A stretch of DNA of 64,000 bases from Bacteroides sp. Its GTDB lineage: Bacteria; Bacteroidota; Bacteroidia; Bacteroidales; Bacteroidaceae. Positions 1 to 10,140 of this stretch are shown here, in pieces. The stretch lies in assembly GCA_021201335.1 (NCBI GenBank), contig JAJQFD010000055.1, forward strand, positions 50,099 to 114,098. The letters are read 5' to 3'. Within the stretch, counting starts at the first letter, position 1, and each line of letters starts with the position of its first letter. The notes under the pieces were generated by a model. That model was not told where the DNA came from. It searched no databases and saw nothing but the letters and a program-made list of their open reading frames with translations. A program made the position numbers and the translations under genes.

Positions 1-518
1 ACAAAATTTGCATCAGCATATAAAGAGCCATTTGAAAACGCTAATTCGCCCACTAAACTTCCCTTATTGTTCCAAATATTAATGGAAGAAATAAATTCAC
101 CTGAAGATATTGAAAATTTAAGTATGCTTTGTTTATAATAATCTAAAATATATAATTCATTTTTATTCGAATCAATTGTGAAATCAGAAATACTTACACA
201 TTCACCTGGCCCATTCCCTATCTTTCCAATCTTTCTAATAAATTTTCCATCATCCTTAAATAATAAAATACATTTAGCAATATGTTTGTCCAATATAAAA
301 ATTGTATCTTTATATACCTGCATTTTATTGATCATCCCTATAAGAGACTCTTCGTTCTCTTCAAGAATAATCGTTTTTCCTTGTCCAAATATAGAAGAAT
401 AAAATAAAGTTGATTCATGATTTGCATTCTCTATATTAATCAAATAACCTTCTTCAGGTATCCTTCTTGCGCAGGATAACATGAAGAACAAACATATGGT
501 TAGCAATTGAATCTTCAT
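1..518 (-). CDS. 6-bladed beta-propeller lipoprotein, partial (C-terminus beyond window edge)
   Basis: About 172 residues are visible. The protein starts MKIQLLTICLFFMLSC, a lipoprotein signal with a cysteine at residue 16, so it should sit on a membrane facing the periplasm or the surface. The stretch KDDGKFIRKIGKIGNGPGE, followed by ISDFTIDSNKNELYILDY, is the typical repeat of the Bacteroides 6-bladed beta-propeller (BF3164-like/NHL-like) family. Members have no well established substrate. It lies 64 bases downstream of an NVEALA peptide gene on the same strand, a common Bacteroidales pairing, so the two are probably one operon. The 3' part runs off the left edge of the window. Family assignment is fairly sure; function is unknown. 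Confidence 0.8.
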   Translation of the reverse strand, partial: MKIQLLTICLFFMLSCARRIPEEGYLINIENANHESTLFYSSIFGQGKTIILEENEESLIGMINKMQVYKDTIFILDKHIAKCILLFKDDGKFIRKIGKIGNGPGECVSISDFTIDSNKNELYILDYYKQSILKFSISSGEFISSINIWNNKGSLVGELAFSNGSLYADANF

Positions 519-582
519 AGTTTACTAAACAAAGACACAAGAACAGTTTGATAAAAATGTCTTGTATCTTTATTTTTTTTTA

Positions 583-945
583 TTACTTTCTACAATAATT
601 GGTAGAATAACAAACATCACTACTAACCTGGCCTTTACAATCAAAGTTTTGATGTTCCATTCCTTCTTTACAACTCCCTGAGTCCCCTCGGTATGAGCAA
701 CTGTGATCTTTACTTATCCAAGCATAATAAGGTGCTCCAGCCTCTGTACAATAGAGTCTTGGTCCATAGACTGTGGTTGTCCTTGTTTTACACGGATTAT
801 TACCAGATTCATTTTGTGCTAAGGCCTCAATATTTGCTAGACTCATAGCAAAGAGATTATCATTATACATATTAACATTTACATTAAACACCGAAATAAG
901 TACAATCAATAAAACAAAAAGTCCTTTTAAAACCTTTCTTTCCAT
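583..945 (-). CDS. NVEALA-family secreted peptide
   Basis: A 120-residue product starting MERKVLKG. A hydrophobic segment (about residues 8-30) is followed by SLANIEALAQNE, which matches the signature that names the NVEALA family of Bacteroidales. The mature part is rich in cysteine (CKTRT, LYCTEAG, DHSCSYRGDSGSCKEG, FDCKG, DVCYSTNYC), suggesting several disulfides after export. I chose the ATG at 945 because the upstream in-frame start is a TTG and family members begin M-[KE]-[KR]-K. The gene is followed on the same strand by the beta-propeller lipoprotein. The role of NVEALA proteins is not established. Confidence 0.85.
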   Translation of the reverse strand: MERKVLKGLFVLLIVLISVFNVNVNMYNDNLFAMSLANIEALAQNESGNNPCKTRTTTVYGPRLYCTEAGAPYYAWISKDHSCSYRGDSGSCKEGMEHQNFDCKGQVSSDVCYSTNYCRK

Positions 946-1466
946 ACAATTCAAATTTTCAAATTAATAATAGTCTATCTAGTTCGTAGTTTTTTATAAT
1001 TTATCTATTTTTGTATCGTTGACATTTTAAATTTCTATAAGAGGCATTAGTTTTCATTAATTCAACTACAAGAAAAGAAGAATAAAAATATACATACAAT
1101 TTATTAAGCCCATTTTAAGCACTATTATTTATTAGCAAATCTAAAAATCTAAATTGTTTTTTTAAAAGAAATTTGCTCCATAAAATTGTAAATCTGTAGA
1201 AAATTGATTGTATTGCGTTGCTTTCATAATACATCATTTGGAAAAACATCATTCATATAAACAATTGTATTACAGAAAGTTTAATAAATCATTACTAATA
1301 AAATCACTACACATTTGCATATTTTTAGATATTGGGTAATTACTTTTTTTTATAACTTCCTCAGGTTTTCGTGAAATTAGTAAATATATATTTTTTAATT
1401 TAATAAGTATACTACATACAAGAAGTGCAAGAAATCACTCTAGAATCACTCCATATATTTAAAAAT
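946..1466. other. AT-rich intergenic region between divergent genes
   Basis: About 520 bases separate the NVEALA gene (minus) from the transglutaminase-like gene (plus). The stretch is very AT-rich with many short A and T runs. I see no open frame with a plausible start, no clear repeat and no confident Bacteroidetes promoter with both boxes. It must hold the two divergent promoters. Confidence 0.5.
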
Positions 1467-3430
1467 ATGCTTAAGAATATCCTTATTTGTAGTTTTTTTC
1501 TAATGTTTTTATCAATTATATATTCATGTCGCACAGATCATCCAAAACAGTCTAAAAGATTAACCTTTGCTTTGTCAATGGCGGGAAAAAATAAAAATGA
1601 ATTGGAAAAAACACTGAATTATTATTTATTAATCACGCCTGATAGCTTAAAATATAAAGCTGCTTGTTTTTTAATCGAAAATATGCTTGGACATTATTCG
1701 TATAAAGATACCCTTGTAATTGCCAATTATTATAACGAAATCGATTCAATAGCAGAGTTAAGTGACAGAGACAGTTTATATGAAATTATATCAAATAAGT
1801 ATAATGGAATCTCTCTACAAGCAAAACCGGATGTAGAATGTATATCTTCTCAATACTTAATTGACAATATTGAGAATTCATTCAAGCTTTGGCGAAATAA
1901 CGAGTGGACAAGACAACTCGATTTTAACGATTTCTGTGAATACATCCTTCCCTATAAGACCATGAGATATCAGATATTGGATAATTGGAAGGTATATTTT
2001 TCGGAATATGCAAAAAACATTTGGATAATATGCAATTAAACGCTTTGTTTAGATCTTCCTCTTATAAAGCATGTGAAATGGTATTGTATGAGCTTAGAAG
2101 GAAAGTCTCCATAAATTACACTCCAGATAAAGGACTTATTCCCATAAAAAGGTTACGAACCTTAACTCAGATACCGTTTGGCGTTTGCGATGACTATTCC
2201 AATATATGTCTGGCGGTGATGAGAGCTCACGGAATTCCTACTGCAATTGATTTTATACCTCAATGGCCATTCAGAAGCCATGGCCATTCTTGGAATGTCT
2301 TGTTTAATAATTCAGGGAAAAATTATTTATTTGAAATTGGTCATGATAAAGCCGGTTATCCCAACAGACCAGAATACAAATATTGCAAAGTTTTTAGAAA
2401 TACCTATTCAATAAATGAAGATTTGTATGAATTGAATATCACTGAAAGATTTATTCCTCAATTATTCCAAAACTTATGCATGAAAGATGTCACTGAAGAA
2501 TATGTATCATACCAGGATATTAAAATCAAAGTAAGGAATTATGGAAATTCAAAATATGCATATTTGGCCGTTTTTGATAATCAGAAATGGACACCCATAC
2601 ATTGGGGAAAAATAATTGATGGCAAGGCGAAGTTTAAGAAAATGGGAAAAGATATAATGTACCTTCCCGTTTGTTATGGTCCCCACGGAATATTTGCAGT
2701 GGGAGATCCTTTTAAATGTACCAGTAAAGGTGAGATACAGACACTCAAACCTACAGTAACGAGTTTACAAAACATGATTTTAACTAGAAAATTCCCTTAT
2801 CTTCATCCGCCATTTGCCAATTTATGCCGTATTAGGGGAGGAAAAATACAGGCATCCAATGATAAAACATTCAAAAGATTTGAGACTTTGCACATAATCG
2901 AGAAGGGTACTAATAAATTTGAAGAAAGAATAATTAATCCGGATAATTATCACTTCCGGTACTGGAGATACTATTCTCCCGACGATTCCTTCTGTAACAT
3001 AGCTGAATTAGCCTTTTTTGAAGCAGATTCCATTAGTCCTACTCAAGGAAGAGTTATTGGTACGAAAGGATCTTGGTACAATGAATCGAATAAGACCATA
3101 CAGGCTGTTTTCGATAATAATCCGCTAACCTTTTTTGACGCACCTACTGCAAGTGACTCCTGGGTTGGAATGGATTTTGGAAGAAAAGTTTCTATACAGA
3201 AAATACGATATTTGCCAAGGGGGGACGGAAATTGCATAGAAATCGGAGACGAATATGAACTTTTTTACTGGAATGATACATGGAAATCGTTAGGTCGTAA
3301 AACTGCGGATCAAGTTTATTTAACCTATAACAATTGTCCATCAAATGCCTTGTTTTTACTGCATAATCATACAAAAGGGATAGAAGAACGAATTTTCACC
3401 TATGAAAATGAAGAGCAGATATGGTGGTAG
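1467..3430 (+). pseudogene. Transglutaminase-like lipoprotein with discoidin-like C-terminus, frameshifted
   Basis: Two overlapping frames make one protein of about 654 residues. The first half starts MLKNILICSFFLMFLSIIYSC (lipoprotein signal) and stops at 2039. The second half, one frame back, carries the transglutaminase-like core: Cys in PFGVCDDYSN, His in RSHGHSWNVLF, and a following Asp in EIGHDKAGY. The last ~130 residues (from about DNNPLTFFDAPTASDSW) look like an F5/8-type sugar-binding domain. The frames join in the A6 run at 2012-2017, where zero-frame codons GCA AAA AAC form the heptamer A AAA AAC. One lost A, or -1 slippage, would restore the protein. I preferred the ATG at 1467 over the GTG at 1425 because it begins the signal peptide. 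The hybrid two-component gene follows after about 110 bases. Confidence 0.75.
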
Positions 3431-3538
3431 GAAGTGGAGAAATTATCCAAACTGGTGTACTATTCGTTCAATAACATATAAGCCATGCCACGTTGGTAAC
3501 CTTTTTCTTATATTTGTTTTGAACAATAGTCTGATACA

Positions 3539-6500
3539 ATGAAACGATTTATTTTACTTCTCCAATTTATCACTTCATTCTTTTGCTATTCCATAGCTCA
3601 GCCCCTATGTGAAATCAATCATTTTTCCATCAATGAAGGACTCGCACAAAGCATCGTTACAGCTATCCTGCAAGACCAGAAAGGATTTATATGGTTAAGT
3701 ACCTGGGACGGATTAAACAAATACGATGGTTATACTTTCAAAAAGTATAAATCTCTGCAGGAAGAAGGATCGACACTGACTGGCAATCGTTTTAATCATA
3801 TTTATGTCAGCAGATATGGAGACATCTGGTGTCACACCAATCAAAACCGAGCTTATTTGTTCAATAACCAAACAGAAAAATACATGGATGTATTGCAGAG
3901 TGTGGAAATGGAAATGCATCAAACAAATTTGGTTAAGAGAATCTTCCCCTTGCCGAAAGGGATTGCATGGATAATCTGTGAGCGTGGCAATTGTTTTCGT
4001 ATAGACGAGCTGGCGATCAGAGAAAAAAAGGAATTACGCTCTATAATACATTCGGAAATACATTGAAAGGAGAATATATATACACCGTTTTCCAGGACAG
4101 TGAAGAAGATGAATGGATACTCACCAACAAAGGAATCTCCATTGTGGGACGGAAAGAAATAAAAAGTGATTTCCCGTTTAAATACATACAGGAACATCAT
4201 AACAACATTTGGTTGGCTTCGTCGAACGGTAAACTGGCCCGGTATGACCAAACCACTCAAACTCCACAGTTTGTTGAACTACCGCATGATAAATGCCGAA
4301 TTTTAACAATGCATTCTCTGGATAATAATATATTGGCTCTCGGAACCAATGTGGGATTGGTTTTATTCAACACAGAGAACCTAACTTTCCAACAAATAAG
4401 TATCCAGACTCCTACCCATCCGGATAATAATGTGGCGCAGATATTTCAAGATAGCAAAGGAGAACTCTGGTTATTTTCCCATGACAAAGGAGTCATCCGT
4501 GTGAATGTAAAAAACCAGGAAATACAACATCTTTTCACTCCTCCTTCCGATGTTATTCATTTTGAACGTGCCAACCTGCCCTTTGTATACGAAGATCCCA
4601 TCGGATGTGTATGGGTTCTGCCTCGGGAAGGAAACCTCAGCTATTACGACCGGAAAGAGAAAAAGCTAACCGGCTATCTGGTCAATCCGGATGATCCTAA
4701 GTCTGGTTTCTATCCGTTTGTACGTAATTATTGCGCAGACAACCAGGGCAACCTTTGGCTTACCTCCAATCGGGGTGCCAAAAAAGTATCCTTCCTGCGC
4801 AAGCATTACGAAGAGATCCACTTGGATTACGGCATGGAGGTTCGTGCATTCTTATGCGATAGCCGAAACAATTTCTGGGTAGCAACCAAAAGCGGAAAAA
4901 TCAGGATATTTGATGCAAACATGAAGTTAAAAGGTTACTTATCAAACAGTGGGAAAATAACGCAAGCGAAGGAGTGTTTTCAGCACAGTGCATACTGCCT
5001 GACTGAAGATCAGGACGGAAATATATGGATTGGAACCCGGCATGACGGCTTATTTTTATTGAAAAGAAAAGAAAATACGAGCCATTCCTTTCAGTTGGAG
5101 CAATACAAAAATGATCCGGACAATAATTTCAGTCTGAGCTCCAATAATGTGTATTCCATTCTTCACGACGATAAGAAACGTATCTGGATTGGATGTTACG
5201 GAAGCGGAATCAATCTGGTACAAAAAGATCAGGAAGGGAAGATACGTTTCATACACAGTGGAAATCTGCTCAGCAACTACCCTTCCTCCCATTCCTCTAA
5301 AGTCCGCTACATCACCCAGGTGCCTGGAAATGTTATAATGGTGGGCACAACAGAAGGATTACTGACTTTCTCTTCCGAATTCACTCAACCCGAAGAAATC
5401 AAGTTTTATCGGAATGTATGCCAGCCGGGAGTACCTTCGAGCCTGAGCAACAGCGATGTGATGCAGATTTTCACCGACAGCCGCAATGATATTTATCTGG
5501 TTACTTTTACAGGAGGGATTAATAAAGTTGTTTCGGGAGACTTATTGTCGGAGTCCATCGCTTTTAAAAGTTACACAGAACGTAACGGGTTGTTGTCAGA
5601 CCTGACTCTTTCTATGATTGAAGACAAAAAAGGTTTCTTATGGATCGTTTCGGAAAATGCTTTATGCAAATATGACCCATACAATGAAACTTTCGAAAAC
5701 TTCGATCATCAGTTTCTGAAGAAAAGCTCCGAATTTTCCGAAGCCATCCCTACCCTAACGCCCAATCATCAGATAGCATTCGGTACAGATAGAGGAGTCA
5801 TGGAAATTGATCCGGATCAGATTCAAAAGAGCAATTACACGCCTTACATTGCCTTTACCGATATTAAAATACAAGGATCTCCCTTATATACGGATATTGA
5901 TAACCAGGAGAAACTAACCCTGGAACCATCCGAACGAAACATAACCCTTCAGTTTGCCGCGCTGGATTTTATTAATCCGGATGGCATTCAATATGCCTAT
6001 CGCCTGAAGGGACTGGAAGAAAAATGGAACTATGCCGATAAAAACAGAACAGCCAGTTACCTCAATATCCCCAAAGGAAAATACAGCTTCGAAGTAAAAT
6101 CCACAAATGGGGATGGGCTCTGGGTAGATAATATACGAAGCCTTTCCATTGAAGTACTCCCAACTTTTGGAGAAACCATCTGGGCATTGATATTGTATTT
6201 CCTGCTGTTTATTCTGTTGACAGGAAGCATTGTATATGTTCTTTTTTATATCTATCGTTTACGCCATCGGGTAAGTATGGAACAGCAACTGGCGAATATA
6301 AAGCTCCGATTCTTTACCGATATCTCGCATGAACTTCGTACTCCCCTCACACTGATATCAAGTCCGGTGAATGAAGTACTTGTGCACGAACCGCTTACTC
6401 CTACTGCCAAAGAACACCTGGCACTGGTTCAGAAAAACACCAATCGAATGCTTCAATTAGTTAACCAGATACTTGATTTTAGAAAAATACAAAATCATAA

Positions 6501-7902
6501 GATGAAAGTGCTGGTGGAAGAGGTCAATATCATTTCCTTACTCCATAAAATTGCAAGTAGCTTCAATCAAATAGCGGAAGAACAACAGATCAACTTCAGC
6601 ATGGAGTACCTCCGCCCGGATATACGGGTATGGATTGACAAGGATAAATTTGAAAAGATATTCTACAACCTGATATCGAATGCCTTTAAATATACCTCTC
6701 CCGGCAAAAAAATAACACTCCGAATCGTAGAAGAAACGTCTCACCTATCCATATCGGTAATGGATGAAGGGATAGGTATTCAGCCTCAAAAATTATCCAC
6801 TCTCTTCCAGCGGTTTGAAACACTGGTAAGCAACAATATCCTTCAACCCTCTTCCGGCATTGGTCTTTCACTGGTGAAGGAGCTAGTGGAATTACATCAT
6901 GGAATGATTGAAGTATTCAGTGAACCGGGTAAGGGAAGTGAATTTAAAGTCAGCTTCCGAACAGGAAATGAGCATTTCCAAAAAGATGACCAGGCAGAAT
7001 TTATTTTATCTGATACCGAAACTTCACCCCAGACCGTTTTCAATTCTTCTGATTCGCCGGATATTTCTTACTCACCGACAGAGATCCCGGATAAGGGAGG
7101 TGTCGACGAAAAAGATTCTATTCTTATTGTAGAAGACAATGACGAACTCCGGCATTTCCTGAGTCGTACATTAACGAAGCATTATCAGGTACTGATGGCA
7201 AAAAACGGAAAAGAAGGTCTGCAAAAAGTACTGGAATACATTCCGGATGTAATTATCAGCGATGTGATGATGCCTGAAATGGACGGACTCGAAATGGTCA
7301 GAAACATTAAAGAGAACACAGATACCTGTCATATTCCGGTGATATTGCTCTCTTCCAAATCTTCATTGGACGATCGTATCCAAGGACTGGAACAGGGCAT
7401 CGACGATTACATCACCAAACCATTCAGTGCTACTTACCTGAAAACACGCATCAGTAGTCTGCTCAAACAACGGAAGCTTTTACAGGAGAAATATCTTTCT
7501 GCTTTAACCACTCAAAAAGAATATACTTCGGTAGATAACTTCCTCTCCCAGCCTCAGATTATCGCCAGTGATGAACGGTTTCTCAAAGAAGCAGTGGAGT
7601 TTATCGAAACGAATATCGACCAATCCGAACTGACCATCGACGAGTTTGCCAATGCCTTGTTAATGAGCCGGACTGTCTTTTATCGCAAACTAAAAGCCGT
7701 TATAGGACTGACGCCAGTCGATTTTATCCGGGAAGTGCGTATTAAGAAAGCGGTGCAGTTGATCGATTCCGGAGAATATACCTTTTCACAGGTAGCCTAC
7801 ATGACTGGATTTAATGACCCGAAATACTTTACCAAATGTTTTAAAAAACAAATCGGAATGACACCCTCCGAATACAAGGAAAGTAAAGCCATGCAGAATT
7901 AG
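3539..7902 (+). pseudogene. Hybrid two-component system regulator (HTCS), frameshifted near the N-terminus
   Basis: With one base restored the product is about 1454 residues, normal for an HTCS. Order: signal peptide (MKRFILLLQFITSFFCYSIAQ), a periplasmic two-propeller sensor with Reg_prop repeats (QDQKGFIWLSTWDGLNKYDG and many GNIWIGT-like copies), a Y_Y_Y domain, one membrane segment (WALILYFLLFILLTGSIVY), a HisKA domain with the phospho-His in FFTDISHELRTPL, an ATPase domain (NLISNAFKYTSPGKK, DEGIGI, GIGLSLVKELV), a receiver with phospho-Asp in IISDVMMPEMDG and Lys in ITKPF, and an AraC HTH (GFNDPKYFTKCFKKQIG). Such proteins sense a glycan fragment and activate a utilisation locus. Frames break at the A7 run 4023-4029, where GAA AAA AAG contains A AAA AAG in phase. 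A TATATTTG box at 3509-3516 lies just upstream. No susCD pair is adjacent, so its target is unclear. Confidence 0.85.
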
Positions 7903-7913
7903 AGAAATTTTAC

Positions 7914-8366
7914 TCCATTGACGGGGCATTTATCCCCACTTCGTCAATTTAAGTAAATCAGCCGTTTGGTGAGGCAGAGCTAATCTTTTACCCGGAACGG
8001 GTAGCAAGTGCATAACCACGGGATTACATCCAGTCGTGGTCTGAAGATTTAAAGACGTTAAAATCTTTACGCAATCCTGTAGGGATTACAGGTGCATAAC
8101 CGTGGGATGGATATCCCACGGGATAGAAATAACTATCCCGTGAGCCGCGAAGTGGGTCAATAATATATTCTTCACCCCCTATTGGGGCTGTGAGAGTAGA
8201 GTCGGATTATCTGTTTCCACGGGATACATCCCGTGGTTATGCACATACAATCCCTCCGGGATTTCTTCAGCAGACCTTAGATTTTGGCTTGATGGCTAAG
8301 AAATGTTATCTTCCGACCACGACTGGATATACATCCCGCGGTTAAGTACATAAAATCCCTTCGGGA
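7914..8366. repeat. Mosaic of nested palindromic repeats
   Basis: The roughly 450-base gap after the HTCS is built from related palindromic modules. Outer arms: 8008-8041 (…CATCCAGTCGTGGTC) is the inverted copy of about 8314-8358 (GACCACGACTGGATATACATCCC…). Inner arms: about 8080-8120 (GGGATTACAGGTGCATAACC…) is inverted at about 8216-8263 (CCCGTGGTTATGCACATA… CAATCCC). Each module also holds its own small hairpin, such as ATCCCTCCGGGAT. The order A-B-B'-A' resembles a bacterial interspersed mosaic element. No transposase is present and no coding frame fits. It could act as a terminator region for the HTCS gene or as a recombination hotspot; neither is shown. Confidence 0.7.
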
Positions 8367-8428
8367 TTCAACAAACAATGACCTGCTGAAACATTCTCAT
8401 CAACACCAAAGATCTACCCTCCGATAAA

Positions 8429-8938
8429 TTACGCTGCCGGATCGATGAATCCGCCATCATTACCGCCATTTCCACCGGTATCCTCATCCTCATCATCCGT
8501 AGAAGAACTTATTGTTCCCCCCCCCAGTTGCGTAATGTTTATGTACTCAACTCCGTCCAACAGAGCGCGGGTTGAAGTACTTCCCGACGGACGTTTGTAT
8601 TCGGGAGTAAAACGACATACCAAACGGCTGATCTGCGAGCTACTGACGTCTTCCGGTTTTTCAACTCCATTTCCACCCGCATGAGCAACCATAGTAAAAG
8701 TACCCAGTCCGTCAAGACGAACAGTGCAGCTATTCAGCAACTGGTCACGCATCACGGCCATCAGGTTACGCACTACGTTATGCACATCACCCGGGGTAAG
8801 GGATGACTTCTCTGCAATCAACTCACCCAATTTCTGGGTATCCACTATTTTCCTTGTTTTTACCAACCGGGGATAATACAGTTTTTTACCCTCTTTTGTT
8901 TCTAAACTCGACTGGTAAGCTTTGTAAATTAATGCCAT
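8429..8938 (-). CDS. HU-like DNA-binding protein (Bacteroidales HU-HIG type)
   Basis: A 169-residue protein beginning MALIYKAYQSSLETKEGKK, the usual start of the long HU/IHF-like proteins of Bacteroidales. The HU fold is visible in ELIAEKSSLTPGDVHNVVRN (helices), VRLDGLGTFTMVAHAGG (beta arm) and RLVCRFTPEYK. The C-terminus (from about residue 140) is low-complexity, rich in Gly, Ser, Asp and Glu, ending GGNDGGFIDPAA. It probably binds DNA in the nucleoid. A TACCTTTG box (minus strand, 8995-8988) lies 50 bases upstream and is a candidate -7 element. It is divergent from a DUF4248 gene, a pairing often seen in the order. Confidence 0.88.
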   Translation of the reverse strand: MALIYKAYQSSLETKEGKKLYYPRLVKTRKIVDTQKLGELIAEKSSLTPGDVHNVVRNLMAVMRDQLLNSCTVRLDGLGTFTMVAHAGGNGVEKPEDVSSSQISRLVCRFTPEYKRPSGSTSTRALLDGVEYINITQLGGGTISSSTDDEDEDTGGNGGNDGGFIDPAA

Positions 8939-9070
8939 ACGATTTCTGTTTTAAAGTTTTAAAATACGCTTGATAATCTTACTAAAACAAAGGTACAGAT
9001 AACCCAAATTTTGAGTCGCTTTCTTCTTACAAAAGCCCACAAAAAGAGCCGATATGTGCCTGAAAATGAC

Positions 9071-9078
9071 TATATTTG
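9071..9078 (+). promoter_or_regulatory. Candidate -7 promoter box (TATATTTG) abutting the DUF4248 start
   Basis: TATATTTG matches the Bacteroidetes -7 consensus TAnnTTTG exactly, and the ATG of the DUF4248 gene begins only four bases after it. Transcription normally starts a few bases downstream of this box, so the mRNA would have little or no leader. I find no good -33 TTTG at the expected distance, so the call is tentative. Confidence 0.4.
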
Positions 9079-9082
9079 TAGT

Positions 9083-9298
9083 ATGGAAGCAAAAATAAAA
9101 ACATACGGTAAAAGTGAATTTGCCTTATTATATATGCCTAACGTTCAACCGGCAACAGCAAGAAGCACACTGAGAGAATGGATCAAAAGAAACCCGAAAC
9201 TGGAAGCAGAACTGATAGAAGCGGGATACAGCAAAAGAGCTGTCTTATTAACGCCCGCACAGGCAGAAATCTTCTTTAAATACTTAGGAAAACCATAA
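9083..9298 (+). CDS. DUF4248 domain protein
   Basis: A 71-residue protein, MEAKIKTYGKSEFALLYMPN… ending FFKYLGKP. The pattern KTYGKSEFALLY, then TARSTLREWIKRNPKL, then LTPAQAEIFFKYLG is that of the DUF4248 family of Bacteroidales, which is found beside HU-like DNA-binding genes as here. An open frame extends upstream to 9011, but the family starts at this methionine. The function is unknown; the helical, basic middle (LREWIKRNPKLEAELIEAGY) would fit a small DNA- or protein-binding role, which is inference. Confidence 0.85.
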   Translation: MEAKIKTYGKSEFALLYMPNVQPATARSTLREWIKRNPKLEAELIEAGYSKRAVLLTPAQAEIFFKYLGKP

Positions 9299-9577
9299 AA
9301 AGAGGAAGACAAGTATCCGATATCCTTTTCCCCCTTGTTTCCGTTGCTTCAATAATAAGTGCAGGAATCTTAAGCACAGATATAATTCAGACTAATTGTA
9401 AAGACAATTCCACTTTTTTCCATTTACATTCCATTTGTGTGATAGTAATTTTTCCTACAAAATACGGGTAGAGTACCCTTCTGAATGTGATAGTACAATG
9501 GATAAATATACTTTATTTGTGTGATTAGTATCATGATATTCGTATCTTTACATCCGAAATTGAATTAAGACGACTCA
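9299..9577. promoter_or_regulatory. Intergenic region with three TGTGATAGTA-type repeats
   Basis: TGTGATAGTA occurs exactly at 9438-9447 and 9486-9495, and as TGTGATTAGTA at 9520-9530. The third copy overlaps the area where a promoter for the gene at 9578 would lie; a TATCTTTA box sits at 9543-9550. The spacing of the two exact copies is 48 bases. These may be binding sites for a regulator; no regulator is identified. Confidence 0.35.
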
Positions 9578-10057
9578 ATGAAGCGGAATTTAAATATATA
9601 TAAGGATAACCAACATGACAATTTAAAGGCCCATTTGCTCGTTAAGAAGCTAATGGAAGAAGGTGAGAAACTTACATTTCAGTTTTTTTATGATGACCTA
9701 ACCCAAGCTAATTGTGTGTGGATTATATCAGAACATATACGTACATTTAAGTACATGGTGTGTCAGGAAAGTTATGACTGGATATTAAACTACCTTGTGA
9801 AGGGAAAAAGTGATGATTCGAATGTAGATTCCATTAAAATAAAAGAAGGCGAAGAAGGTGACAAACATATCCAGACCAATGTATTAATGGCTTTCATTGA
9901 AATGAAAGTAATCATACAATTTACCCCTTTATACAAGGAACAGGCAAATCTGTTAACCGGAGTTGCCCAGTTTCCCTATGGAAAAATTGTGTTTAAAGTC
10001 TGGAGAACACAACGAATCATGGATTTCTTAAAAGATCACGACATTGTGCTTTCCTGA
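9578..10057 (+). CDS. Hypothetical cytoplasmic protein, 159 aa
   Basis: I do not recognise this protein. It starts MKRNLNIYKDNQHDN and has no signal peptide or membrane segment. The centre is charged (KSDDSNVDSIKIKEGEEGDKH) between two more hydrophobic halves (LTFQFFYDDLTQANCVWII and NVLMAFIEMKVIIQFTP), suggesting a small alpha/beta domain. The gene stands alone, with a promoter region that holds three short repeats. It is followed by a convergent membrane-protein gene. The frame is uninterrupted and codon use looks like that of nearby genes, so it is probably real. Confidence 0.65.
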   Translation: MKRNLNIYKDNQHDNLKAHLLVKKLMEEGEKLTFQFFYDDLTQANCVWIISEHIRTFKYMVCQESYDWILNYLVKGKSDDSNVDSIKIKEGEEGDKHIQTNVLMAFIEMKVIIQFTPLYKEQANLLTGVAQFPYGKIVFKVWRTQRIMDFLKDHDIVLS

Positions 10058-10140
10058 ACCTATTTTTGAATGACATCGATTTTCATATCCCGGTATTGAA
10101 TATGGATTAAATGGGATACTCCTTAAAAAGATAAGCCTTA

